Source: Massariosphaeria phaeospora (lineage: Eukaryota; Ascomycota; Dothideomycetes; Pleosporales). From it: DNA of 64,000 nucleotides. Both the position numbers and the translations under genes were made by a program. Within the stretch, counting starts at the first letter, position 1; every line of letters begins with the position of its first letter. The DNA lies in assembly GCA_011032825.1 (NCBI GenBank), contig JAADJZ010000008.1:310001-374000 (forward strand), given 5' to 3'. Below are positions 22,946 through 34,583 of the stretch, piece after piece. The notes beneath the pieces were generated by a model that was not told the origin of the DNA, made no database searches, and was given only the letters and a program-made list of their open reading frames with translations.

Positions 22946-24772
22946 CACTCGGCCTCTTTCAAGAGCAGCGTAGCGTGCCATGGTCGACGATTTATTCTCG
23001 TGCCAGCAATAGCTAGAGCAAAGCTCACACAGTCTCTTCCAAGTTGTTATTCTGTCGCGATCTAGCTGGGAGGGCGAAGTAGCGCTCCGCTGGCCACCGT
23101 GGCCGAGGCTATCGCATACGACGATCCATTCCAGGGAAGACTTTTGTGAGTCGCTCAGCACGTTCTCAATAGCAAAGGCATGCACTTGAGTTGTACGGGA
23201 TCTACGAGCGCGATGGCTGTGTGCATTGGCACGTTGTGAGGGACAAAAACGCGTTGTATCACCGCCGCCCACCTCCTCTGCTGATGCCCGGGCTTCGAGA
23301 CACCCTCGCAAGAACAGTCGGATCTTGTGTTATATTATACGCCAGCTCAACGAGCCTCGAAGAGACAGTGCAGCCGCTATGGATTGAGGCCGTTGCCCCC
23401 GCATCCGTGACAACATTCGCGAAGGGGAGGTGGCGACACGGCGGTGCTCGCGAGACATGGGGCATACGATGCCGCGTCTGGAATCAGATTCAGATGCTCA
23501 TACCTATTGAGCAAGTCATTAGCATCCTTCTACGCATACAGCTTGGGTGATGTGGATGTTGTGGTGGAGGCGCTGTGAGCCGGCCAAAGCTAAGCTTCGG
23601 AGGGGCTCGCGCTGCCACCCTAAGTCGAGCTAACCGCATTTGACGGGCACCCACAAACAAGGGCTACAGCTCTGGAGAAAGATGATGAGGGAGTCAGGCC
23701 ACGGCCGAGCAATGCGCCTGACATGCTGTACAGCAGGCGGCATTAAGATCTCCGGCGTTCGATGACCGGCTGGGGGCAGCGCAGTGCGGCCGGCCTGCGC
23801 GTCCGATACCACAGCATCGCCCACAGCCGCCTCAGACACGCTGTAGATGCGGCATCGCGAATTTTAAGAAGTGACTCGACTACTCCTGTCCTGCGCGACC
23901 TCCCTGCGTACCACTGGGCTTGCTCGGTCATGCCAGTGCCTTCTGCGCTCACATTTTGGACGATCTGGAGGCGCGGCCACCCCCGCCACGACAGGGCCAA
24001 ACGCGACCTGTGGGCAGAAGACCTTCTAGTACCGTTACAACCTCAGTCTACAGCTCTTCTTCTGCCAGGTCTGATCCATCAGGCTGCCCCGACAAGCTCG
24101 CCCTGGATGAGGTAGCCTCTACAGCTCCCGACTCAGTGTGCATTCAAAACATCCTCACTTGGTATCACAAGTCAAACTGAAGCTCTTCTTCAAGCCTTCG
24201 ATATTATCAAAGGACTCCATGAAAAGAATAGACCGAAGTCAAAAGGTTTCAAAAATTCCCTGCCGACCCGAAGGCCAACAGGAGCAGTCAAGTTGTAGTT
24301 TTCAACTAGCAAAAAAGCCACCTCAGACGAATCTTCACTGGTAAGCTTAAAGCCCATGCACTAGGATGAAGAAGAAACGGAGGAGCTCGAGGGGAGGAGG
24401 GGCTTATATAGCTGCTGGAGGCGGCCGTGCGCTAGTGAGTCAGCAAAGCACTAGGAGGGCGTCTCGTGACGACCGAAGGCGGTCAAGGGCCTTCTCGGAG
24501 CTGCGGCGGAGGCAGTGGGGGTGACGTGGGGTTCGCAGGGGTGACGCGGGGAGGGGCGGCGAGCGCAGGGCCTTCTTAAGCTCGAGCCCGGCTTTGGGCG
24601 CAAGAACGCAGAATGTCGACAAGCGGAAAGAGAAGTCTCTGATTAGAGCCAGCCCGGACGCTTTGCGAGGTGCGACTGCGAGTTGAGGATGTGAACCTCG
24701 CCCTGCACAGGCAGATACCGCACGGCTCTACTTTGAAAGCAGCGGCGGTGAAGTCTCGGTGTGTCTATTCTC

Positions 24773-25010
24773 GAGCTGGAGCTGCAGTCTGTTCCAGAGG
24801 CATCTCGCGCCCTGCGTCCTTTCTCAGGCCGGTCGAGCTTCGCCGGTCATCCACACATAGCACATGAAGGGGCCTCATGAGAGCTGGAGCTGCAGTCTGT
24901 TCTAGAGGCATCTCGCGCCCTGCGTCCTTTCTCAGGCCGGTCGAGTTCTGCCGGTCGATCTCCGGCGGTCATCCACACATGGCACATGAAGGGGCCTCAT
25001 GAGAGCTGGA
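24773..25010. repeat. Tandem duplication, 108 and 122 bp units
   Basis: Two near-identical units start GAGCTGGAGCTGCAGTCTG at 24773 and 24881. The second has a 14-base insertion (around GTCGATCTCCGGCG). A third start at 25003 breaks off after about 10 bases. Low divergence points to a recent duplication. Confidence 0.85.
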
Positions 25011-26125
25011 GCGATCAGGTGTATGAGCCATGTCATGCTGATATGTTCATCACGAGCAACGTCCTCTTGTAGTGCTAACGTAGAAGCTATAAAGCATAGC
25101 CTGTTTCTCGCTCTAGATTTTGCGCTCTCGGCTTCCTATTTAGGGCACCACAGCTCTAAAAGTGGCCCTGCAAGTTACCCCACAGCTAAGGCACCTTGTA
25201 GAGTTCTCCGCCATAAATAAAAGCCTAAGAAATTTTCACTCTTCATGTTGACATTTATATTATTGTTATGCACCTCCCCTACAAGCATACGGTCATTTGT
25301 AACGCTTTTCTATTGTTTTTGCTATCGAAATTCTATCCTGGAGCATCTGTAAACTCCACACCACTCTGTTTCTCGCTCATTCCTCCGCTCTTTCAACCAC
25401 TGGTGGGAGTCTCTTTGTCTCTGAGAGCGCGTACTTATCATTTCAAAGTTGACTCTCCAATGAATAGGAAGGCCGAGGCGATATATCGATTGGTGTGCAT
25501 GAGCTCGTTCCGCATGGAGCTGTTTTCTGTCATGCCTCTAGTCTTTGGTACCTCTTATCTTTCATATTCCTATCATCATTCGCTTTCCATGTCTATTCAA
25601 CAGCATCACTCAGGGTTTCGTCCAATCAGGGTTCATCAGCAGTCGAGTTACGGGCAGTCTCATCGCGTACGATATCCTCTTCTCCTACACTTTCCTTACA
25701 GTCACAGAACAGCTGCGCGGTATATTGCGCCTCCCATTACGTATGCGGCATGTCCGTTTCCGCTGATACAAGCAATCGCCGGGCCATGGAGAGCGCACAG
25801 ACCTTGCGCAAGACGTTCCGTACGCATTCTTGGGGCACAGTTTCACCCAACAACCTGGTTGCCCCAGGACTGGAGGCCAGGAGCTGCCCGCGGGCACCAG
25901 TCACCTGTTCGCTACTAACCCCAGGCCGGTGCGCTCAGGATCCATGCTCCACCCCAGGGTCTGTGCGCAGGCGCGCCTCAGGCATTGCTTTCCCCCCCTC
26001 CATATACTCTTCCCTCTGTTTCCACACTGCACCCTCCAACACCTTTTGCAGACCCTCAACCCACCCAATCCGAGTTTACTGTTTCGGCCACACATTTTGA
26101 AGCAAGAAGGACTCAAGCTCTGACG

Positions 26126-28290
26126 ATGTCGACACCGCCGACTACGAATCCGTCGCCCTCGCAGGAGAAGCCAGACCAGCCGCCTGCCATTGCCTCGCTG
26201 GTACAGGAGCGGGCTCCCCCAGCCGATGATCCCCGCTCTGGTATGTACGGTCACGAGCAGGTCGCTCAGGGACAGCCTCGTTATAGAAACATAGCGATGC
26301 AGCCCTTCACGCTCAGGCAGCATGACCTTATTAACCCTGGCAATCCTGTACCCGATTACGACAACACGCCTGCTCCAGAATGGATGATGAATCCCCTCAA
26401 TGACGACGGCACCTCATTGCTAGATCCGTAAGATTACTATATACCGCTGATCAATCGCTCGGTCGCTGATACAATACTACAGGTTATACGATGAATCTAC
26501 AACTAGCCTAAGTCTCGCCATACATGATGGCGACTCTTCTGCGCTGTTGTTGCCGACCCAGAGTAGTTTCGGTATGACCCGCGCCGACCTTCAAGAGAAT
26601 CTGGGAGATCAGCGCCAGTCCACACTGCTTCCGGTAGGCGCTGAGCAGGGTCTAGATAGGGGACATCAGCGACAGCAGCCCACGCAGCGACGCGCTCAAC
26701 AACCCCAAGATACTGGTGTTCCAGGGAAATCGAAAGCAGCAGCAAAGTCGTCTCGCTCGGGTGGCCAGCGTGCTGGGGCCGTTGGCACCACGCCCCACAC
26801 AACTCAAAAGCGAAGCCGTGGACTGACGGCGATCAATAATAACCCTCCGGTCGCTGGGCCTGCTTCCTTCCAACCCCCCGCTCGAAACCCTCACACGGGT
26901 TTGTTCTTCAGCAGCCTCGATGACGCAACTAAAGCAACCGATGCGATGAAGAAGCCACTTTGGACACCGCCGCCTAACGACCAGACTATTCCGAATACTG
27001 ATGCCGAGCGACAGATATGCGTTCGTCTGCTTGTGGCTGCTATGAAAAATACCAGCAACATTCTAGACAGTAAGCGGCCTAAACGTTGGGACCATGCTCC
27101 TGGCGACCCTAGCAAGTTCGACCACTTCTACGACGAATACTCCGTTGAGAAGACCTGTTGGGAAATCGAAGTATGTTCCGAGAGTCGCGATTGTCTTCTC
27201 TCATAGTCATGTACTAATTGCTTCATCAGGAATTTGCCGAGCGCCTCCATAAAGAGGGCCCAAATATCCTTCAATGCCATGACCGCGCGTTCCTGCTTTC
27301 AGTCGCCAGAACAAAGGCGCTCACCTTCGGGGAGCGCATGGAATCCATCATAGAACTCATGGAAACAGTCAAGGCGCGATGCGATAAGCTCATGAAGGGT
27401 GGCCATGTGGAGCAGTTTGTCGCGGATGCTCCTGGTATTTTCAAAACTTCTCTAGGAAACAAGAAGTACAATCCCCAACGCGCGGTATACATCCGCCTAG
27501 GCAAAACCTCGCAGAACGCCGCAAACAGTAAGTAGATGTTGCTTTCTGATCATAAAACCCAACGCTAACGGCGCCAGACCCGACTGCCAACAACGCAAGC
27601 ACTTCGACTCCCCAGATCGCAGCGGCTGGACAGATTGGCAGTGTTGTCGCAGGCGCCGAAGAAGGACAGGCCCGCCCAGTTGTAGCGTCCACAGTCAATG
27701 GTATTCCGGTCACTCTCGACGGCGGCGAAGAGGATGCTCGCTCCAAGGACGGGCAATTGAAGGAGTTCGAGAACGGAGACCATACCGCTCACAATCTTCA
27801 CGGAGACGGACTAGTTTCGGATCTCTTGGCCAGCAGGGATATGATGGCTTCCACTACGAACCCTGGTAAGACTACCTGTTGACCGAATACTCGGCTTTAC
27901 TAATGAATCCCAGGTTCAGTTCAAGGCCTAGTTGAGGATATTGGACCTATTCCTGGACGCATTTTGTTACGGAAGCAACCTATTCTACTGAGGGAAGCCC
28001 AGGCGAGGTCATCGCCAGTGTCTTCTCCCCCGTCCTCTGCTCCGATATCATCAACAGGTTAGTCTCGTACTTGCCACAAATACCAAGTCTCCACTAACTC
28101 TTCACTAGGGCCTCCCTCTTTGCATGCCCCCACTGCTCTAGCAAGACCTAACGCGCTAGCTTCCGGCAAGCGTAACCGCCGGGATTTCGAGGGAGACAAT
28201 GACGAAGCCGCCGCTGGTACCCCTTCGGCCTCGGATAGGCCCCACAAGCGTAGGCGGCCATCCAAGAAGCCCCGGGGCTCTTCCCAGTGA
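26126..28290 (+). CDS. Tandem-family protein 1 (unnamed ascomycete domain, nuclear-type tail)
   Basis: Six exons: 26126..26427, 26483..27170, 27230..27527, 27578..27865, 27914..28057 and 28109..28290, giving 633 aa. All introns are 48-59 nt with GT-AG ends and TAC/GCTAA-type branches, and each join keeps the frame. The start at 26126 follows a CT-rich leader. Residues 1-270 are Pro/Gln/Ser-rich and likely disordered. A shared domain follows: 'DAERQICVRLLVAAMKNT', 'FYDEYSVEKTCWEIE', intron, 'EFAERLHKEGP', 'LTFGERMESIIELME', 'KARCDKLMKGG'. The tail is basic ('KRNRR', 'PHKRRRPSKKPR'), resembling a nuclear localisation signal. The domain occurs in both following genes. I recall similar unnamed fungal proteins but know no function. 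Confidence 0.8.
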
Positions 28291-28982
28291 TTGCTTCGTC
28301 TACGAGCACCTGTCTGCACTACCGCGCTTTTTTTGATTAATCGTTGGATCGTGTGCCATTGCGTTTGGGATGATTTTGGCTGAGGAATTCCTGCTGTGGA
28401 AAGCTCAGCCCGGTAACTATTAATGGCGATACATAGTGGCGTTTGATTGTGTGTTTTCGCGGCAGCTCATGACTGCGACGTGTGTTCAGGTTTGCATTTT
28501 TGGGCGTTACCTTATCAACTTCATATGGCTCGATCACACCTAAAGGGACCCAGCCAGGATAGACGATACCCTCCGGACGTGGATATCCTTATTTACAATC
28601 TGCGCGTTCTATAGACTCCAAAGGGAAGTTTACTTGAACGTTATCCTAAATTTACTCCAATTTTCCCAACATGCGAAGTACTACTCACGTCCCAAACGGG
28701 AATAGCGAATTACGCTTGATTGGCACTGGCTGAGTTGGGTGGCTACGTCAGAGGGGCAGAAAGATCTTTCACTAGGTGTGTAGTTGTTTGATGGGAGGTT
28801 ACCCTTGGCAACTGAACAAACGAGAAACTTCAAACCCTTGTTTGGGGCAACAAACCGCTACTTGTATGTACTAGCTCCGAATTTTATCGTCGAACACAAT
28901 CAACACCTCCACGAGCCAACCCCATTACTCCAACCAGCCATCGACATTGCACCTCCAACCAGGCTACTCATATCAGTACAAG
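28291..28982. other. Intergenic region between tandem-family genes 1 and 2
   Basis: About 0.7 kb holding the 3' flank of gene 1 and the promoter of gene 2. The last ~100 bases are rich in C, A and T (CTCCAACCAGC-like), as in the leaders of the other genes. No gene seen. Confidence 0.4.
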
Positions 28983-30665
28983 ATGCCACCGAAGAGTCCC
29001 ACCCGTTCCTACCCACTCGACACCCCCGTTACTCATCCACATCAAGAACTTTCCGAACACTCTCCACAGAACCGAGTCATGAAGCCTACACCGGGCGTCG
29101 GCCCATCGACACCGGAGCCGGGCAGCGGCGAAGATATGCAACAAGCAAACCGCGCGGACGACCCCGCTCAACTGTCCGAACCAAATCACGGCACTGCTGC
29201 TCTTCTGGAGTACCAGAGCTCTCACCCGGGTTCTCACGACCCCGGGCTTGACGACGTTGCTAACCCTTCAACTCTTGAGGAGGGGGTTACAGAACAGCCA
29301 CCGCCGGTATCCTCTGCGTATCACGGTACAGAAGCTCCGGCGGAGCCTTCAACCGAGACCGCCCAGCAGCCAGCAGAAGCGCCGGCCGAGACTTCAATCG
29401 GGTCTGACGGACAGCCAGCCAAGGCCCCGACCAAAGCTACCACTTCAACTAAGTCTAGCAAACGACGGGCAAAAGCTACGACGTCAATCAAGTCTGGAAA
29501 ACAACCAGCAAAAGCTCCGGCCGACGGCTCCGACGAGCCTGACGAACAACCAGCAACAGCCCCTGCCGAAGCCTCTACTAAGCCTGCCAAAAATCCGGCA
29601 AGGCGAGTACACCGGAGGAAACAGCCAACTGGAAGTGGAAAGGGAGCGTCGAAGACTTCAGCGAGAACAGCCCCTGGGTCATCGAAGGCTATTAAAGAGG
29701 AGGTGGCTTCTGAAGTGCAAGGAGCTCTTGTCGCACAAGCAGTTGCTACAGCGCCAAGGACTTATATGGCGGACATGATGCCTAAGCTTGATGCAGATAT
29801 AGCAACGCGACCGTTCCCCGAAGACCGGGATCCTCTCACTGAACTATACTTTAGTAACGGTGCGGAGGCCGCTTACATGTTCTCCCGCCTGGCGTGGAGG
29901 TGCCCAGCATACGACTTGAGTATCCCCCACGATGAACTGGATCGTCAGGAATTGGTTCGTCGATTGGTCGATGCCTTCTACGACGTGACGGAGTTCAAAG
30001 ACAAGTCATCAAAGTCGATCTCGACCCGCTGGGTGGATTCCGTGACCGGCGAACCCAAGGGCTTCTACGACTGCCGCGCTGTGGAGAAGGTGTGCTGGGA
30101 CGTCGCGGTAAGTCTTCTAGATTCTATCTCCAGTTAACAAAACGTATACTGATTGGCAAACTAGTATCTTTCTGAACGCCTCCATCGACAAGGACCGGGA
30201 ATCTTCTACATTCATGATCCCGAGATATGCGAGAAGTTCCGACAGACTAGGGACTATACGTTTCATATGCGCTTGGAAGCGATATTTGAGCTGCTGAAGC
30301 TGTTCAAGCACCGATGCGACAAGTTGATGGAGGGCAGCTTCACGCAGATATGTGTTGCTATACCCAAAGACGTACTCGCTGAAGACATGATGAGTCTGTC
30401 CGAAGCTGCGACCGCTGATGATGAGCAAATTGCCGGACTTGGTAAGCCGACGAACTGGAATCGCAATTTCGCCTTGCTAACTTCATCAGTCAAGCACGAG
30501 GAAATGGACGTTGATCAGCCGAACTCGCTGTCGGAAATGACGGCCATTGTGCCACGGAAGCGTAAAACATCATCAGAACCTGCTACAGCCCACTCCGACA
30601 ACCCCACTCAGCAGAATAAACGTGCCAAGGAGGAGCCTGCGGATACTCCCTCTCCAAAAGAGTAG
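28983..30665 (+). CDS. Tandem-family protein 2 (same domain, Ala/Pro/Lys-rich N-terminus)
   Basis: Three exons: 28983..30107, 30165..30441 and 30490..30665, giving 525 aa. The frame opens at 28947 without ATG; the first ATG is 28983 ('MPPKSPTRSYPL'). The second intron (48 nt, GTAAGC, TTGCTAAC, ATCAG) is a multiple of three without a stop, so retention would keep the frame. Residues ~100-240 are low-complexity with repeats like 'QPAEAPAE' and 'QPAKAPTK', Lys/Arg-rich. The domain follows: 'RQELVRRLVDAFYD', 'FYDCRAVEKVCWDVA', intron at the same codon as in genes 1 and 3, 'YLSERLHRQGP', 'HRCDKLMEGS', 'CVAIP'. The tail has 'PRKRKTSS' and 'QNKRAKEE', which are basic nuclear-type motifs. Homology to its neighbours is clear; function unknown. 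Confidence 0.8.
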
Positions 30666-30844
30666 ACATCTCGGACCTCTTTCAAGACATGGACAGGTTC
30701 TTACGGCCTGAGCGATTGGCGTTGGTGTTTCTAGAGTATCTTGAACCAAGTATGGTACAATGTAGCGAGCCAACCGAAGATGAGTTGGTTGAGAGATTCC
30801 AGCATTTTGTTAATGGCTTGCATCGGATAAGACAGGAAGACTAG
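30665..30844 (+). other. Open, coding-like stretch just past the stop of tandem-family gene 2
   Basis: Directly behind the stop at 30663-30665, a different frame reads on for about 60 codons to a TAG at 30842-30844. Its ATG at 30689 gives 52 codons. The peptide looks protein-like ('FLRPERLALVFLEYLEPSM', 'ELVERFQHFVNGLHRI'). It may be an old C-terminus separated by a frameshift, an exon of an alternative splice form, or chance. Confidence 0.3.
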
Positions 30845-31979
30845 AAGGTTTGAATTAGACGACGAAACGGACAGCCTCTGGACAGCCTGCATTTACCAAA
30901 TCAAATGACTTCCATTCTTTCGTTGCACTGTGTGTACATATGGATACGTGATATCCCTAAGTTCCAACCGGCGACATGATTCCGCGAAGGATACTATACA
31001 TTACCCATGTTGACCTGTGTTTCTAGTCATTTGAGACTATCGAGATAAGCTTGTACGGACCGCGTGATGTAGACTCTACATCCATAAGTTGGTTTACGAG
31101 AAGCCTCGTGCGTTTACTAACAACTTGCCTTTGCGTCATCTGTGCCCCGGCCGTACTTTTCGGAGTATTTGCTGAGATATCAGTGTATAAAAGAAGCTAT
31201 CATACTCGCGATAGCTTAGAATACTTATTGATTATACTCAGTTGCGGTCAGTAGCGAGTAAGAAACTGGACGGCACTTCTATACCCATCGAGAATTATTA
31301 TGCCGGTTGGGTGCCTCTTTTCGCTTCGGTTTGCTGTATCAAGATATTCGCCACCGAGATCTTTGTGTGTATAGCCCGTCGTAGATGTTTCCCGTCTCAC
31401 TGAGCGCATTGTAGCTCATCTAGGGGTGATTGTTCCTATACTATGCCAGAACTGTTAGCATTGTTCTGTTTCAATTCTCAGACACATTGTTAGGCAATAC
31501 CACCGCATTTCTCAAGATTCCGAATGTCTTTTTGCGACCGAGTCCTTTGCAAGTCACCACCTACAACGACGTAGCCTGATACAGACTGATAGGGAGATGT
31601 CTCGACAGTACCGCCGAAGGGTTCAACGCTCGAACGGGTTGCCCCTTTGGGAAAGCCAGCTTCTCGAACATACGTCATCAGAACTTGGTGAAGTTCGGAT
31701 GATTCTAATCCACCGGTGAAAGGTCCAGCGGCGCTGGCCAGGAATGGAAGGGGGGGGTCTGGCCTGAATTCACCGAAGCTCGGGCCCTTCAACCTGGCTC
31801 CCGCCCGCGCGCTCACCAGCCGACCACTGACGGATATGAGAGGGACCGATATTTCCCCCCTACCAGAATCTTTCCTCGACACATCGTGCAACACTACCCC
31901 ACAGTCACCGACCACGATTTGAACATCTACGAATCCAGTCACTGCACACCCGACTCTGCCCATACTTCTTCTGTGAAAG
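30845..31979. other. Intergenic region between tandem-family genes 2 and 3
   Basis: About 1.1 kb with no supported gene. The last ~150 bases before ATG 31980 are C-rich with CAC/CCC tracts, like the leaders of the paralogs. A minus-strand frame (31490-31963) has no domain. Confidence 0.35.
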
Positions 31980-34329
31980 ATGGATTACATGATGTCGACC
32001 GTGGAGAAGCAACACATGATCATCAATGGTGGTCGCCGTAACCCCCAATCAGCAGCAAACCAGTCTGGGTACTTTCAGCAGTCCCAAGTACAGCAATCCC
32101 AGATGAGCCGGGGCCAAGTGCACGCTGCCCAATTGAGCGCAGCTCAATCTCAATATCCGCACGCTTCTATCCAATACCGGATTGGTACCGCCGCTTCACG
32201 ACCCCAACAGCAAGCCCCGGTCCCTGCGGGTCATGGAGATGTCTATCATGGAGTCCTTACGGGAGCCGTGTATACTCAGGCCAATGAACAGGGTACCAAC
32301 TTGACACAACGGTTTCCTGTAGTTGTAGGTGAATATTCCATCCCTACCGGCCCTGTTCGCTCGACACAGGGTAGAATGGGATACCCTTCCAATACACCGG
32401 TATACTCCACTGGAGATACTCTGAGCGGCTTTGGAAGCTCGCAACAGCCGGAAGCATCCTCGCACCAAGACTCTCTCCAGGCTCTTTACGATATTGATCC
32501 TACTCAAGTGCGTGAGTGGTTCAAGGATACTGCGTTGTCCAATCAAGTTCCTCTCCTCTCAGTCCAGCCGCAAGGTGTAACCGCAGAGCGTCAGACATTT
32601 GGCCCTGACCATCGCCCGACGCGGATAGTAGATGGTTCAAATGGAAATCTACAACAGCTTTCAATGGGCGACCCTTCTATGTACGGTGGAATTACACCGG
32701 TAAACGTAGGCGATACTCCAGGGGTTGGACACCAGCATACCGGCGGCCTCACAGGTTATACCACTCAAGAAACACAAGGCATCGCGGTGACCCAACCACT
32801 CATCGGCTATGCAAATGCGTTCTGGGATGAAATATCGAGGCCAGTTGCAGCTCCTGTAGAGGCCGATCCGCAACCTGTTCGCACCGAACCTGTCCCACAA
32901 GCAGAGCCCACGAAGAGCAAGCGTACCATACTGACGCCTAAGACACGAGTGGCACCCAAGCAGAAAGCGCCCACCAAGGTCGACTTGTTGACTGTTCCCC
33001 AGGAAGCGTTGCCTCACAACAACCCCGGAGTGACTCTGCAGTTCGGCAGTCATCAAGAGGCAATCAACGGGGTACTAAACGTCGAATACGTATGGGAACC
33101 TCCCTCGCCCGATTATACGATCCCGACGACCGACCAAGAGCGTCAGGACTACGTTCTTCGGCTATTAGTAGCCATGAAGAACATTGTAGGCGCAAAAGAC
33201 AAGGAAGGCAATGTCTTTAAGAACCGGTGGGTCGATCACGACGGTGTCCCCAAGTCTTTCTACGACCAAGCAGCGATGGAGAAAGTCTGTTGGGATATTG
33301 TGGTAAGTTTGATGATCCCTCCCCCTGTTTTTCATGTTTTTAGCCCGTACTAACAGTCGCAGGATGCCGCCGAACAGCTACATCTCCATGGGCCAGCGAT
33401 CATGAAGAAGCACGACCACAACTTCGCAAAGGACATGTTCAAGTCCCGAGGTCTGACTTTCGAGGAGCGCATCCAGCGCCTGGTAAAGTTGCTGTCGATG
33501 TTTAAAGGTCGCTGCGACACACTGATGAAGGGCGAATCTTTGAGTATCTGTGTCGCGGCACCAGATGCCATAATCGCAAGCTCCTTGTCGAATCGTGTGG
33601 CAAACGACAAGCGCCAAAGTTACATCAAGGATGGTAGAAAGATCGGGAAGGCCAAGACAGGCAAGACCAAGGGCGAGAAGCTGGAAGCGAGTAGGTTCTT
33701 CGGTCATCTTACACCCGAGCCAACTCTACCGACTGCAGGCCCCGAAGCAAATTTCCTGCTAGTGAAAGATGACCCAGAGGACAACGCCACGGATGAAGTA
33801 CTTGGCGCGCAGCAACATCCACCTACACCAGAAGCCACATCAGAGGCAACTGAGGCGCATAATCGAAAGGTGGATGCTCTCGTAGAGGTGACCAATAAAT
33901 CCGGTGGTATCGATAATGGGTATTTCTCGGAGTTCAGTTCCGAAGACATGGCATCGATCTCTGCCCAGATGAACAAGCTGTCACGGCAACAATTGGCTGC
34001 CGATTCCTCTTCCGTGAACGGCTTCGCTCACAATCCGGTTTACGCGGCTGGAAACTTCGAGGGCGAGGCCGCCGCAGCAACTGAGGGGGTTTACGCCAGC
34101 TATGGCGTGCCTCATATTACGAATGGTAAGTTATCGTGTCCCCGCTCAACAAAATGGTTCATGCTAACCGAACACAGCCTCCATATCCGATGCGAGTCAT
34201 GGTGCCCCAGTGACAAGCCCTGAGTCACAGTCACAACCTGTGACCGCTCTGGGGACTCTACCAGTCTCACGCAAGCGTTCTCGCGACGAGGGTGAGTCCA
34301 ACGAGAGCCCCACTACTCGTCGCAGGTGA
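31980..34329 (+). CDS. Tandem-family protein 3 (same domain, Gln-rich N-terminus)
   Basis: Three exons: 31980..33302, 33363..34125 and 34178..34329, giving 745 aa. Introns of 60 nt (GTAAGT, TACTAAC, CGCAG) and 52 nt (GTAAGT, TGCTAAC, ACACAG). The N-terminal ~350 residues are Gln/Ser/Gly-rich ('SQVQQSQMSRGQVHAAQL') and probably disordered, then a Lys/Pro-rich linker. The shared domain follows: 'DQERQDYVLRLLVAMKNI', 'FYDQAAMEKVCWDIV', intron at the conserved phase-0 site, 'DAAEQLHLHGP', 'GLTFEERIQRLVKLL', 'GRCDTLMKGESL', 'CVAAP'. An acidic region and a final exon ending 'SRKRSRDE' ... 'TTRRR' complete it. Of the three this copy keeps the domain most fully. Whether the gene is active cannot be judged here. 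Confidence 0.8.
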
Positions 34330-34583
34330 TTGTGAATTGCGGGCAGTTGAACGCAAATGAGCGATAGCACCATTGGAAGTGTTCCGGCGGAATCTAAGGG
34401 GTTTTGCGCGAAGGTGCACCGTAGTCCACAGATAGATAGTGGTATCTGCGGGTAGAGATTGGTATTAGTCAAATCTTAGAAAAATCTATGGACACAACGA
34501 CGTGGTATATCTTGCCCTCGTCCTGGCGTATCGGGTCTATTTTCTTTTCTGTACCGCGTGCAATGAGGAAGGCAGGGAGGCAA

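Larger units (their letters stand above)
20292..26125. other. 5.8 kb gene-poor interval with tandem repeats
   Basis: Holds a triplet-repeat leader next to the SDR start, a degenerate minisatellite at 22330-22945, and a tandem duplication at 24773-25010. ATG-initiated frames such as 20750-21193 (minus, 147 codons) and 25268-25918 (plus, 216 codons) have no domain and mixed composition and are not called. The final ~140 bases (about 25985-26125) are CT-rich and probably the leader of the next gene. Confidence 0.45.

Noticed and set aside
25268..25918. Plus-strand ATG frame of 216 codons upstream of the first tandem-family gene
   Set aside because: No domain, mixed composition, overlaps other open frames and the CT-rich leader of the next gene; could be chance.
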